The position numbers and the translations under genes were made by a program. Below are positions 1 through 11,800 of a DNA stretch of 64,000 bases, piece by piece. The notes below the pieces were generated by a model that saw only the letters and a program-made list of their open reading frames with translations, did no database searches and had not been told where the DNA came from. This DNA comes from Trogon surrucura (taxonomy: Eukaryota > Chordata > Aves > Trogoniformes > Trogonidae). The stretch spans positions 39,833,898-39,897,897 of the forward strand of contig CM036617.1 in NCBI GenBank assembly GCA_020746105.1, in the 5' to 3' direction. The first letter of the stretch is position 1. Each line of letters opens with the position of its first letter.

Positions 1-3000
1 GTTTTTACTGAATAATGTGCAGAAAATCAGAGGCAACAGAAGGCAGTGCAACGAGGCTAGATGTTAGGAAAAATGTCGCTTTCCTGGGTGTGAGAAATAT
101 TAATAGTAAAACTGCCCAAAATGCCACCGAATCCACATTTGTTATTCCTCACAGGTGTTTCCCTTGCGGGTAAAGGAACAGTTGGCCCTAATTTTGACAG
201 GGCTTCTTTATTCTTTTTCACCCTTAAGTTTCACTGTATTTTGTCTGGTAGTTTGTATAATAAATACTGCATTATTCATTAAATGAACATCTCAGGAGTT
301 GAACGGAAGGACAGTGTCAGTTGCCTTCCAGTGTTGTTAAGCAGTTTATAGGGTATGAATAAACCTCATTTAAAATCTGTTTTTTGTATTTAGCATGGTA
401 TGGTAGCCCCCTCAATAAAGTTTGAAACATCGCAGTGTAGTTCCTTTATGCAACTGAAATTCAGCAGAACATTTTGAAACCCTGTTAGGAGAACTCGCAA
501 GGTTTTAAAATCGCTGGTGTGGAGATAAGGTTCTTCTGTGATGGAGCAATAGTGGCACCCAGTGGTGATCTCGTACTGGTGCCTTCTTTGAAATTGCATT
601 TAGCTTTATTGTTGGAACTGTTCTGTTTTCTTGTCCTTTGCAGTGTTATGAAGCATGAGAAATTTGAAAGCTGTCTGTGACTTTTTTTTTTTGTTTTTCC
701 CCCTTTATAACCTTATCGTTTGTATGACAAGATTGTATAAATCTGCTTTCTCAGTGAAGTTGTGGAAGGAACATTCTGATTTCTGCATGCACACATCGAA
801 AATAGCTACATAAAATTAACTGTAGAATTTGAATATTTTTTTTTCATGGAGCTGACACTGAATTACAAGAAGTACTGTTAGTACAGTTTGTGTTTTCTGC
901 AAATATCACAGTGATTCTGTGAAGAGCTGTGAATCTGAGTTTTGAAAATTTTATGGAGTTATACTTATTATTACTATGTTCCCCTATTGACTTTTTCTTT
1001 AAAGAAAGCTCCTTAATAAAATGTTAATTTTAGAAGTGATACGAGAACGTTACAGACTTCTAGAAAAGCGTAATGTGAGATACAAAGAAGATGGAAGATT
1101 CAAGATTTGTTTGCGCATGAACTGTCAACTAGAAACGGAGAAATGATTTTCAAGAAGGTTGCTTGTGAAAAGTAAATATTATGAGGAAAATTGTTTACCT
1201 CGTGGATTTACTTATGGAATAAAGATTTTATTCTGAATCTTTTCAAGCATGTGTGTACATGTGAGTGCTTGTCTGCAGATCAAGTATTTGATCCAGCAGT
1301 ATAGAGCAGACAAGCAAAATTGCATCTTCCTTTGATACCACAGATTTCTGCAGTGTTTCAGATACAGATGGTAATAGTGTAGCAATACAGAAATCTGTCT
1401 GTTTAGGCCACATCAGGTGTAATGTGTTCTTGATGAAGTAAAGCAGAAAATAAAATGAGATTAGAGGCACAGGGGGGATTTGTACTACCGAGTTATAGCC
1501 CTTAGCAAAGGGGAAATATCAAAAAGGAGAATGCACATGCCTACAGTGTGGGTTATTAAGTTGATACCGTATTTGATATGAAGGAGTAGTGGGAAAACAG
1601 CAGTGCCTGTCACTGGGGTAAGATGTTGTTCTGTCTATTAAAAAGAAAATATACTGAAATCTGTTTTTCGTAGAAGCTTATTGGGAACATTTTTACAGAA
1701 AAATTGCAGATTTGGATTTGTGTGTGGTTCACAGAGAAAATAGTAATTCATTACTAATTCTTTGTTTTAATGTTTTATTTGAAGGTAAGATAAGAATCTG
1801 GGTATTTTGTAGGAGATGTTCTGACCAAAGCTGTTGCTAAGAGGATTGTACTGCTACATGTCTCAGATGAGTTGAGCGGGGAGGAATAGGTGAGATATCC
1901 CTCTGGTATCAGCAAGCATAATGTGCAAGAATTGCAGTAGAAGCATTTATTTTCCTCTTTCTTCTGGTCTCCTCTCAAGAGAATGCTCCACAAATAACCA
2001 TCTTGCCCATTTGTGGCAGCTTTGTACCCATTTGATTGTAAACTGATATATATATATATTTTTTTTTAATTTGTATTAATGTTCCAAGGCCACAAATCCC
2101 TGCGTGACTCATGCTGTGTTGCTTGCTGTAATTCCTTTGAAATCAATTGGATTGTCTGCATTACTTCAGTTTGTAACTTTTGAGATTGTCTTTAAAACGT
2201 GCAAGAAGTGCAGTGAGTACTTTTTCTTTTCTTGGAAATCAAAGCTGCTTGCAATGTACATTCTAGTTGTCAGTCCTCATAGCAGAAAGTTCATTGTGGT
2301 TTTCTGTATGTGTGTGTTGGTTTTGTTTTTTTTTTTTGTGGTGATTTTTAAATTTTTTTTTTTTTTAAATTTCCTTGAGAATAGAAAGATCTCTTTAAGA
2401 GGCTTATGATTTTAGTAGATAGAGGGAGAAATTAATCTGCCAGTTGGAACATAGTTGCCTCCATTTAAGTCTTTTTAGGCTCATCTTCCAGCGTAATATT
2501 ATCTGCGTTGTATGTTAAGGAAATGATTTGTCTTGTTGATGTCAGTGTTCAGCTGCTTGCTAGCGTTTGGAAAAGGATTATGCCAGCTAAAGAGTTAATT
2601 TTGCCTGTTGTAACTCCCTTTTCATACTTGAGAAATGTTTATTTTAATGTATAAACACACGCATTTAAAATTAAAATTTCCCCAAAAATAGTGAAAATAT
2701 ATTTTTTTTTCCTTAAATAATTTCTGAGCCTGTATCAAGAAATTTTCAAAACTAAAACTTTAATAGTTTTTATGGGAGACTGTACAGACAATGAGGAGGG
2801 TATCAAATAATTTATTTTAAATAAGAACATTCTTTAAGGTTGTAAGGAAAGCCTAAATGTGTGTTTGGACTGCTTGTCGCTGTATAAAGTCATCTCTGTA
2901 AGAGAGTTACTGGAGCAAAATGGAAAGGACTGATTTTTGATGTACATTAGTTCCAAACTTCTCTTAAGGAGAAATCTGTGCTTTGGCTAATTCTGTTGTA

Positions 3001-5749
3001 TGGGTTTTCCTGGTTGTGGTTTGTTCCCCAACAAGGTCCTGACCATTTCTGATGAAATCTGCACTTCTGTTGTTGTACAGAAGCAACACCTGATGCATTA
3101 CTGGAAAATTCTGCTAATTTTTTTTGGGAGGTTTTTTTTTGTTTGTTTTCTCTGTCAAAGTTCTTGAGCATAATTCTGCTGACATAGTTGTTGATTTGGT
3201 CTTGGTCCCTGAAAATAATTTTGATCCCTTTATGCACTTAAATAATTTTTACTTTCATGTAATAAATAAAAACCCCCAAACTATAAAACGTCCCCCCCCA
3301 CTTTGATGTTCACAGATTTTGCTCTTTTGAAGACAATTTTAAGAATCTATTGCTGTAAAGCTTTAATGTTTGCTTAAGTCGAACTAACGGATGTCCCCAG
3401 TGGCATTTCGTGATTGGTGCCTCTGTTATGTTGGCAGAGATTTCAGTCAGGTGGGCAATGGTTCTGTTAAGTGCTGTTGCTTAAATTAGCCCAAATAAAA
3501 AATGAATAGTCTTTTCCAGTGGGTTTCTCATTATACTTCTATCTCAAAAGACTTCCAAAGTAATGAGACAAACTAAACTGAAAATTTATATATAAATTTT
3601 TCTATTAAAAAGCTACAAACTGAAAATTTTGTCTAAAGCAGTTTGGGATTGGGACAGCTGTTATTCAGTCTTCACTCTGAAGTGAGAAAGTAAAGCAAGA
3701 CTCAGCAGTGAATATTGTGATAGAATCAACCTTGTTCTATATAAGGAAGATTTAATTCTAGGTCAATTTCTTGTTTATGCATTCTCTAAATATGCATTTT
3801 TTTCTTGCTGGAAAACGGCTTGCATCTAAATGCTACGCTAAGTAACTCTATAAGACACTGCAGTTTTGTTAACTTCAGTAGAATTGAAGAATCACTTCAT
3901 TTATGTTAAGGACAGAGGAGGGATCTTTCCATGCCTTGTCTGATGGTCTTAAAACTCAGCTCATGGATTTTGTACTCCCCCTAACCGCTGGCGTTTAACT
4001 TATGTTCAGTTTTAGGCCGAAAATGACGGGAGATAAACTTGCAGAGTTTATGATGTTGCTTTGTCTAGGAAGTCTGTTGGTGTAATCGAACCACAGCGGA
4101 AACCTGGCGAGCGGGATAGTGCCCATGGGATGTATCTATTCTAGTTTCCTCTGGCACAGAGGGGGAATGCTGGGCTACTTTACCTTCTGACTCCAGCTAA
4201 CGAGGTCTGCTAATTAACAGGAGTTACCTGTTAACTTTCACAGGTCGTAGTACTTGAGTTCCAAATTGCTCAGCTGGGAAATTGGACATTCCCATGCAAG
4301 CCGCCACATCTTGCCACCTTATTCTTCCCACGCATCTGCTTCTTGTATGAAAAAATAGGATTGTTTCTTCTTTCCTTTTTATGTATGCTTTCCCCCCCCC
4401 CCCCATTCAGAGCATCTAGAGTTTGAATTGGTTTGGATCTGTTTCTTTTTTCTTTTTTCTTTTTGTTGGGGGTCGTCATCTGGTGCCTCGGGATTTGCCA
4501 GATGTCAGTGTCCAACTTGACCAGCTGGATCCCGTCAAGTGTCGGGGCTGGCACGCAGCTGGAATTGGTGACTGGTCTGGGAACACTGGCAGGGCTGGAG
4601 AGGGTGGTGTTAATGTTACTTGGGCTAGAATGAAGGCGGCCTATCGAGTGTTCTTTCCTTACCATGTTTTGCCTTTTTTTTGTATGTTACGCTGCAGATG
4701 TTCTTTTCTTTAAAAAGAAGTATTTCTTGAAGCACTCAGGAATATTTATTTTTAAGATTTCTTAATGCATATTAAGCTTTCTTTCTTAAATGATTCTTTT
4801 GTTCTTTGGGGAATGGTGGTTTCTTGGTAGGTAGGTGTTTAAATGTTATTTGGGCAAGTACTGTGTTTGGGACTGGGTATCTAGCAAATACCAATTATTT
4901 AATGATTGCTGTGATGTGTTTACATAAAAAAGAAGAGCTATGCAGAGAAGGCAGATTGCCAGCTACACTAAAATGAAAACTGGGGGTTCGAACAGGAAAT
5001 ATTAGGCAAAATGAGTAACAAATGTCACAATTTCTGCCCACTCAAGTTAAAAATTAGCTTGGTTTTTTTTAAAGTGGTTTTAGATGTTAGAGTAGGTTTT
5101 GAATGGAATAGCTTACCTAGTTTTCAGCTGAACATATTTACTGCATGCTTACAGAGTTTTTTAGAAGGACACTGATCGAGGATGACCATGAGGATCACGT
5201 GCCATTTCCAAATGTGATTGTAGATGAGATTTTCTACTCTTATTTCAACTTTCCACCGTATTTAACTGTGGATATGCTGTAATGTGCTTTCATTTTTATC
5301 CATTTCTTTGTAACCTGGGCAAGCAAGAATACATTTTATGGGCTGGCAGTGTGGTGTGCCCTGGACCTTGAGGGCTTAATTGGGTGGTCTTGATCTTTAG
5401 GAACTGATGCGGTTGTGTTTTGTGTGGAATGGGGGCTTTTTATGTGCTGTTTTTTCCTTGCAAGTACGTGTGTGAAACTGTGCTGCTTAGTTTGGTTGAG
5501 TGGGGTTTTTTGTTTGTTTATTTCATTTCTTTTGGGGGCAGTGGTTTAGAAATTGTGGAAGGTGAAATCTTTTATTCAATCTCATCTCAGTGTAAGGAAA
5601 CTAATTGCATGAAATAATTTTCAAAATATTTTTTTAAAGCTATGCTTCACTAGTGCAAAAGATACAAACTAAAGACAATAAACTTATTCAAAGAAAAAAT
5701 GTTTGCCTGATAGATATATCCTGTGATAATTTTTTTTTTTCTTTAACAG
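1..5749 (+). other. Intron 1 / 5' flank of TDRD3 (no coding exon found)
   Basis: This AT-rich stretch precedes the first visible coding exon. Because that exon begins with the third base of a split codon (expected Trp in the family), an upstream exon must exist, and none with the expected short N-terminus was found here. The stretch is therefore most simply intron 1. It holds many T and A homopolymers, a run of 13 C near 4391-4403, a 20-bp palindrome at 3581-3600 and a GC-richer patch at about 4080-4640. No recognisable transposable element or RNA gene was seen. Confidence 0.6.
3581..3600. repeat. 20-bp perfect palindrome
   Basis: AAAATTTATATATAAATTTT equals its own reverse complement over all 20 bases. 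It lies in AT-rich intron 1 / flank. It is probably chance in AT-rich DNA or a cruciform-prone site. Confidence 0.9.
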
Positions 5750-5834
5750 GTATCTTTCAGATGAAGGAATTGAAGCTTGCATAAGTTCCTCTGAAAAAGT
5801 TAATACAAATGACATAATCCTAGTTGCCCTTAAT
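5750..5834 (+). CDS. TDRD3: TDRD3 coding exon 2 (start of RMI1-like/OB-fold module)
   Basis: The exon starts after a polypyrimidine tract and CAG at 5747-5749 and ends before GTAAGT at 5835. The first G completes a codon begun in the previous exon. It then encodes 28 residues, [17 protein letters not shown] and so on, ending VALN. This is the conserved N-terminal helical segment of the RMI1-like (DUF1767) region that precedes the OB-fold. Residue numbers used throughout start at this Tyr, codon 5751-5753. The in-window part is 5'-partial because the initiator exon is upstream. Confidence 0.95.
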
Positions 5835-8810
5835 GTAAGTTATGGTTGTGAAATTTTTTTTTTTTCTGACAAATCATGCTAAAAATGATACATCTAATGG
5901 CTCAAGTAGGCTTGTGTGGCTAATTAAGTTTACCATCGTCTGTGGTTTACGTAAAGGACAGAATACCTCTCTCTCTCCTTGCAGGTGCAAGTTGTGAATT
6001 TGGTTTGGAAATAATACTTATTCTAAACCGTGAAACCTGCAGGAGAGAAATGAACTTAATTTGTAGTAGGAAAATATGTTTATGAAATGTAAATACAAAG
6101 TGAAAGTACAAGCAATAATAAAATAACAAGTGCTCTGTACTGGCATGAGCGTGAAATTGTACTACAAAACATTAGTTCGATAGGATGAAAAAAACATCCA
6201 TACTCAGTTTGACTTCTGGACATTGTATTCCTTAAAGCATATTGAAACTAATAGTGAATTTTCCTGTGACATGTACATATTTTTTGATTTACTGTGGAAA
6301 TCTCAATTAGTAGTCGTTATTCCTGCCAACAAATAAATGCAAAAATATACAAGATAGAGAAACGGCTTGGAAGCAATAAACCTTAATACTTTTAAGGACC
6401 TAAGAAAGTGTGGATGTGAAATCCTGTTTTTCAGAGTTCTAGTATGTACATTGCTGGTAAACATTAGCAAGTCTGCTTCCTTTCAGTAACAATGAAAAGA
6501 GAGCAGCTACTTAATACATGTATTTGATGCTTATTTTTAATTTGTTCTATCAAATTCATGAGGGAGACTTTTCAGAATTCTGCATTTTCTTTGTTTAATA
6601 CTTCAGTCATCCATACTTGGAATTTTTAAAGTTGACACTCACTGTATATGGATTTAGGTAAACTTCATCTGTTGTAATAACTGTATGTGGTTCCAAGGAG
6701 AAAAACAATATAGTAGAAAAGTATTCTTTCCCGATGTAAATGAGAATTGTTAGAGAATTTTGTCCACCTTTGAGATCGAACCACTGTTGGTTTAAGATAA
6801 TACTCTGCAAAGAATATTCCCTCTGCTCATTTCATTTATTCGTGAAGCATGTGTTGATCACTCGTATGTGTGCATGCACCACTTCGTGTCATGAATTTGA
6901 AAAGAAAGCAAAGTTATAATGCAGAAATGCAAAGAACAGATCAAACACTTCCAAGTTACCAGGTATTACCTTGCATGTGATTATATGCTGGAATAAGTAC
7001 TAACATCATTTGTGCATGTGTGTGTTATATTTCTGGTTGGTTGGATAGATAATAATAACAAAAATTAAACCAGTAACGTTACACAAGTACCCCAACGTTG
7101 GTTTTAATTGCTCATGAATATTTTTGTCAAGTCAATTGTTTTGATGTCCAGATGATCAAGTTGCCTGTTGGGTAAGTAGGGAAAAGTAGAGTGGCTTGAA
7201 TGACAGGACAACAGTGAATTTAGCTTCTGTTTCTTACAAATTCTTTCCTGGACTGCTAGAGACACGTTTTGGGCACAAGGAACCAAAAAGTCAGCCAGAC
7301 TTTTTCTTTTTGTGTATGTGTGTGTATGAAATCCTTAACTAAGTATGAAATAGACATAAATGTACCTTCAGTCCTTCAAGTGTTTTTTTTTTTTTTTTTT
7401 GGTGTAAGATCTTGCAAAGAGTTTGTAGAAGCCGTGTCCTCTTCCTGCTGCTGTGGTTGCAAGAGCACCTTGCTGGAGGCTTGTCAATTATATGGGTATG
7501 GAATAGGAAGGAGCAGTTTGTAGGAGCCTGTGTGCTATTCAGAGATAAATAACTCTCAGATGACAGATCGGCTCCCTCAGATGGGCTCAGATTGAAAACC
7601 AAATGTGTTTTCTTATCGCTTTCTACGGCTGTCTTGTGCAACAGTAAGTAGGTTGAGCATTTATCCACTCTGTAGATACTCGGAGTACATACGCTAAACG
7701 GGCGTCCTTAAAATTAGTTTTCTCTTCTGTAGAGTACCAATGCTTCTTGCTGAAAAGCAGAATAAACCGCTTTTCTTACAGTGTTTTTAGGTAGTAAAAT
7801 ATGGTGCTGCTCAGTTCTCGATTAGGATACCAGAACATTAATCCACTGGAATATATTAAATGCAAGTTAGCGTGCAAGTTCTTGTAGTAATTACATTTAG
7901 GACTTCTTTTGAAAGTGTTTATTATTGTAATAAATAAGGAGGGTTTTCGGCTTCAGTACAATAAGGTAATGTGCACCAGCACGTTTTAAAACAACAGTCT
8001 TATTTCAGGCAGTGGAGTTTAGAAAACATGGGTGCTTTAAGCTGCACCATTATGTTTATTATTTTTTCTTAACACATCTAAATGCACTAAAAATCTGTTG
8101 TATCAAGTTCAATTAGTTTTATCCCATTTCCTATTTTCACATGCTGCACCTTTTACCCATCCAGTGCATCCTTTTGTCACCCATCACCCTGATGGATGTG
8201 CTTGTCCAAACAGTGTTAGGTGAGGAAAGTGCTTCTGGTGGAGATTTATTCCTTCAATTGTATGAATTCTTCAGTTGAATGTTGCCAGTGGCCGTGTTTC
8301 ACAGTTGCTGAATAGTGTCATGCAGTTGTCTACCCTGCTTTCAAAAAGATGCTGAAGTTAAAAAGCATATTTAATGGAAATATGATGTGAACTGTTACTC
8401 CAGGTATAATTGCAAAAATCGTCCCAACCTTTTATGGAGGATTTGTGCATGTGAAAACGCGCCAACTTAAAATGCTTTTCTCTAAGTGCCAAACCTGCGT
8501 TAAACCTCAGCGTTACGTCTAATAATTAAACATTACTTAGTCATTTAGTTTCATCTGTTAGAAGCATTTTGATCATCTTTGAATATGTGCTTAAAACAAG
8601 AATGTAATTTAAAAAGCAAAAGGATTCCTTTTGTAAGTTCTTTTAGTTGTTGATTTTGTTTTTACATATGCAGTTAGTGGTATGCTTTTTGTAGTCTATA
8701 AATAGTGTGGGCATTATGGAAGAAATACTCTTTTGCCTATTTTATGATGATTTTTTTTTTAAACAGGATATTTTAAGTTAATATTCTCTTGTCTTCTGTG
8801 TTAATTTCAG
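5835..8810 (+). other. Intron 2 of TDRD3
   Basis: Bounded by GTAAGT and a TTAATTTCAG acceptor. It contains AT-rich unique sequence with short T runs, including one of about 20 at 7381-7400. The scattered reading frames are short and lack family resemblance. No mobile element or RNA gene was recognised. Confidence 0.75.
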
Positions 8811-8876
8811 ACAGATTTAAGAACGATTGGCAAGAAATTCCTTCCCAGTGACATCAATGGTGGAAAGGTGGAAAAG
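8811..8876 (+). CDS. TDRD3: TDRD3 coding exon 3 (OB-fold module)
   Basis: A 66-base, phase-0 exon encoding 22 residues (29-50), [20 protein letters not shown] plus EK. It lies between a CAG acceptor and a GTAGAT donor. The DLRxIG...LP pattern is the hallmark segment shared by the RMI1 and TDRD3 N-termini. Its length is a multiple of three, so skipping it would keep the frame. Confidence 0.95.
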
Positions 8877-11800
8877 GTAGATAATATTTTTACTTCACGT
8901 TCTGTGTTCTCCAATTTCTTTGTGATGATGGCCTTCTGTGGTGCTGTAATCTAGTTTTGTCATCACTTCACATACAAAACCCTGGTATTTGAGTATATTA
9001 GAGGATAAATGTATGAAGATACTAATTTTCTTGCTAGGCTTTATAAAGATAGGATTCTTCTTTCACAGCTTTGAAATGCTTAAATAAATATGAACAATCC
9101 TAACAATTTATCACTCAAAAGTTATTTAACCTGTTTGATCTTGACATGGTTCATTTTTTCCCCTCCTTTGTTCTTGCGAGGGCACCAAAGCAGTTCAGGA
9201 ATAAAGTAAAGCAGCTGTGTGATTATGATACGTAGTGATACACGTTGGTGCTGTTTTACTTGACTTACCAGTACACATGCTTATAGCTAAACACTGTGTA
9301 TTTTTTCTGTGACTGTGTATCCCGTAGGTTGTGTGAATAAACTGTGTTAGATGGTACAACACATCTTTCACTATGGAGTAGTATTACACTCCAAACATGG
9401 GGGTGCTAGGTTTTTAAATTACGCTGTGTGTTTTGATAAAAATTAAATTTAGCCCCTTCGGTACATAGGAAAGGTACTTCCTGTTTTCTCCCTACATGCT
9501 ATTAAGAGAGTGGGTGAATGAAGGAATTTTACTTTAACCCCAGTAGTAGTTCTCAATTCAAATAGTTATCCCTAACTTGCAAATATTGACAGTCTGTGTC
9601 ACTCATATGAATGTTCTTGGGAAATGGTAAGATTGGTAACCAGATCGGTAACAGAGGCTGTTAAGAGCTGTTAGGATATAGATTTTTTTTTTTTTTTTCT
9701 GTTGATGCTGTTGTGTAAATGGACTGGTGACTGCTCTAAGCACTGGCTTCGACAAGGACAACAGCAGGAGAAGTATTGTCAGGTATGAAAAGTGCACTTG
9801 AGACACAGTGTATTGTAGGATCATAGCTTTTAGCCAGGCAGCAGTCTGTGCATACAACACATTACTTACTAAACTTTCTGGGAAAAATTTTAACAACTTT
9901 ATTTCTTATTACGTGGAGCTATGTTTTTTTACACGTATTGCTTAGAAACCCTAAAAATCAAGGTTATATTTTATGAAACTGATTGTTTACCTGTTTATGT
10001 TGCTGGGTAACGTTATTCAAGATACTTCAGTGCTTAAATACTTTTTGACCACCAAAAAGAATTTGATTTTGCTGTTTCTTGTATCTGTGATTTTCCTATT
10101 TTTATTCTTTAGCATGCTGGTTTTGAAATACAGAAAACAAGGAAAATAATTGCTCTATGGCAACTGCTTTTGCACTGTTCTTTTCTCAGTTGCTTAATTA
10201 GAATATTACAGGATTTTGTATTTCAGATCATGTACTGTTCACGAGGGCCAAGTGTATTTGGTTTAAATACAATTCTCCAGACTATTAAGGTTGTATGTGT
10301 GAGAATGCTTCCATTTCTTAGTTTTGCTGTTGAAACATGATTTTGGTTCAAAGTGTACAGGTTTTTCAGTTTTGTTGCATTATGATAGGATTTCCTTAGA
10401 GGTGGTTTTTCAGTTTTTATTCGGTACTTGAAGATATATCTGATAAATTGTCCACTGCCTTTAGAGAGAATGTTTTTAAAATTTCTATTAGTGTCATTAA
10501 TTTCATCAAAGCTTTGGACAATATATATGAGAATCTTCTTATATGCATTAAAACTTTTGCTTCTAGTTTAAGTGCTCAAGTCACCACTTGGATTTTTTGT
10601 GTTTCTCAGCTTAAACTAGAGAAGGTGCAGTTGTGCAATTTGTTTCCACAAAATACAAAACCTCCCCAAAAAAGCAGAGGAAAGTGTGCTTGAAAACAGT
10701 GGTGCTTAGTGCTTTGAAACACCTGTGAGATAACAGCTACCCTGTCATGGGGAAAGTCTTCTGCACTTGTACACACACACAGAGATGTATATTTTGTAAA
10801 TAATTTTTCATTTCAGAAGATGAAAAATGGGAAAAATCTAGTTCTAGTTTAGTTTTCAAGGATCCCTATCAACCTTGATGTGCTAACTTAGTGTATGTGT
10901 TATTTTGCATTACTGTGTGCCCTTTTGTGGGCACAGTTCGTTACTGACAGTAAAAAAAAAATATATGTAGAATCCTAAATGAAAAAAAGCAAAACAGTTA
11001 CGGTGAATGTGCTTGATGAATTTCCACGTGGGATTGTCTTAACAGTTGATGGAGATGGAGGACTGGATAACAGGGTTGAATGTAGGAATCCAATCCAGAC
11101 TTTATTTTTGAAAGTTTGTTTGATTCAAGGTATTTCTGTTTCCCACGTTGTCAGATAGTTGAGAGAGATCAGTGCTTACAGACTCCTTAATAGTTAGAAG
11201 AGTGAAAATAGTGAGGAAAAGGTATTTTTTTTCTCTTAGGTAATGACTCCTGACAACAGCAGCAGGAATTTCAAGAAGCTGAAGGGAGTAGGCAGGGCGG
11301 AAGACAATGGTGGGCCCTGGTGGTCTTTGTCAAAGACAAATGTTTGTTTAACAAGTGGTATTTATTAAGTCCCAGGGTCTTAGATATTTTTGTCAGTGTC
11401 GTTACTTTTTCTGAGTAACATAAAGCACATCTGACTACTTAATAAGTGCTGCTATTTAGCTGGCAACCTGTACGCAGATTTTATATTAGAGAACTATGTG
11501 TTAGTAAGGAAAATACTTGCTTCATGCAAGTGAAGTGTATTATTGGGGCAGGAATGACTTCCTAATATAATCTCTCAGTAGAAAGTAGTTATTTCTGGTT
11601 CAGGAGATAATAGAAATTATATGCTACTATTGTTCCTGTCATCCAAGACTAGGATCAGTACTATTTATCTGTATTTTGAGAACATTGTTGTATTTCCATG
11701 TTGCATAGAAAATAACTTTATTTCGTGGTATTTATTTGCATAACAGGTAGATAGGGACCTAGTGTGAAACAACATTAGTGTTTGACCATTATAGGTGGTT

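Noticed and set aside
1..5749. Search for TDRD3 exon 1 and a CpG-island promoter
   Set aside because: No ATG-led segment encoding the expected short N-terminus with a suitable donor, and no strong CpG island, was found; exon 1 must lie further upstream.
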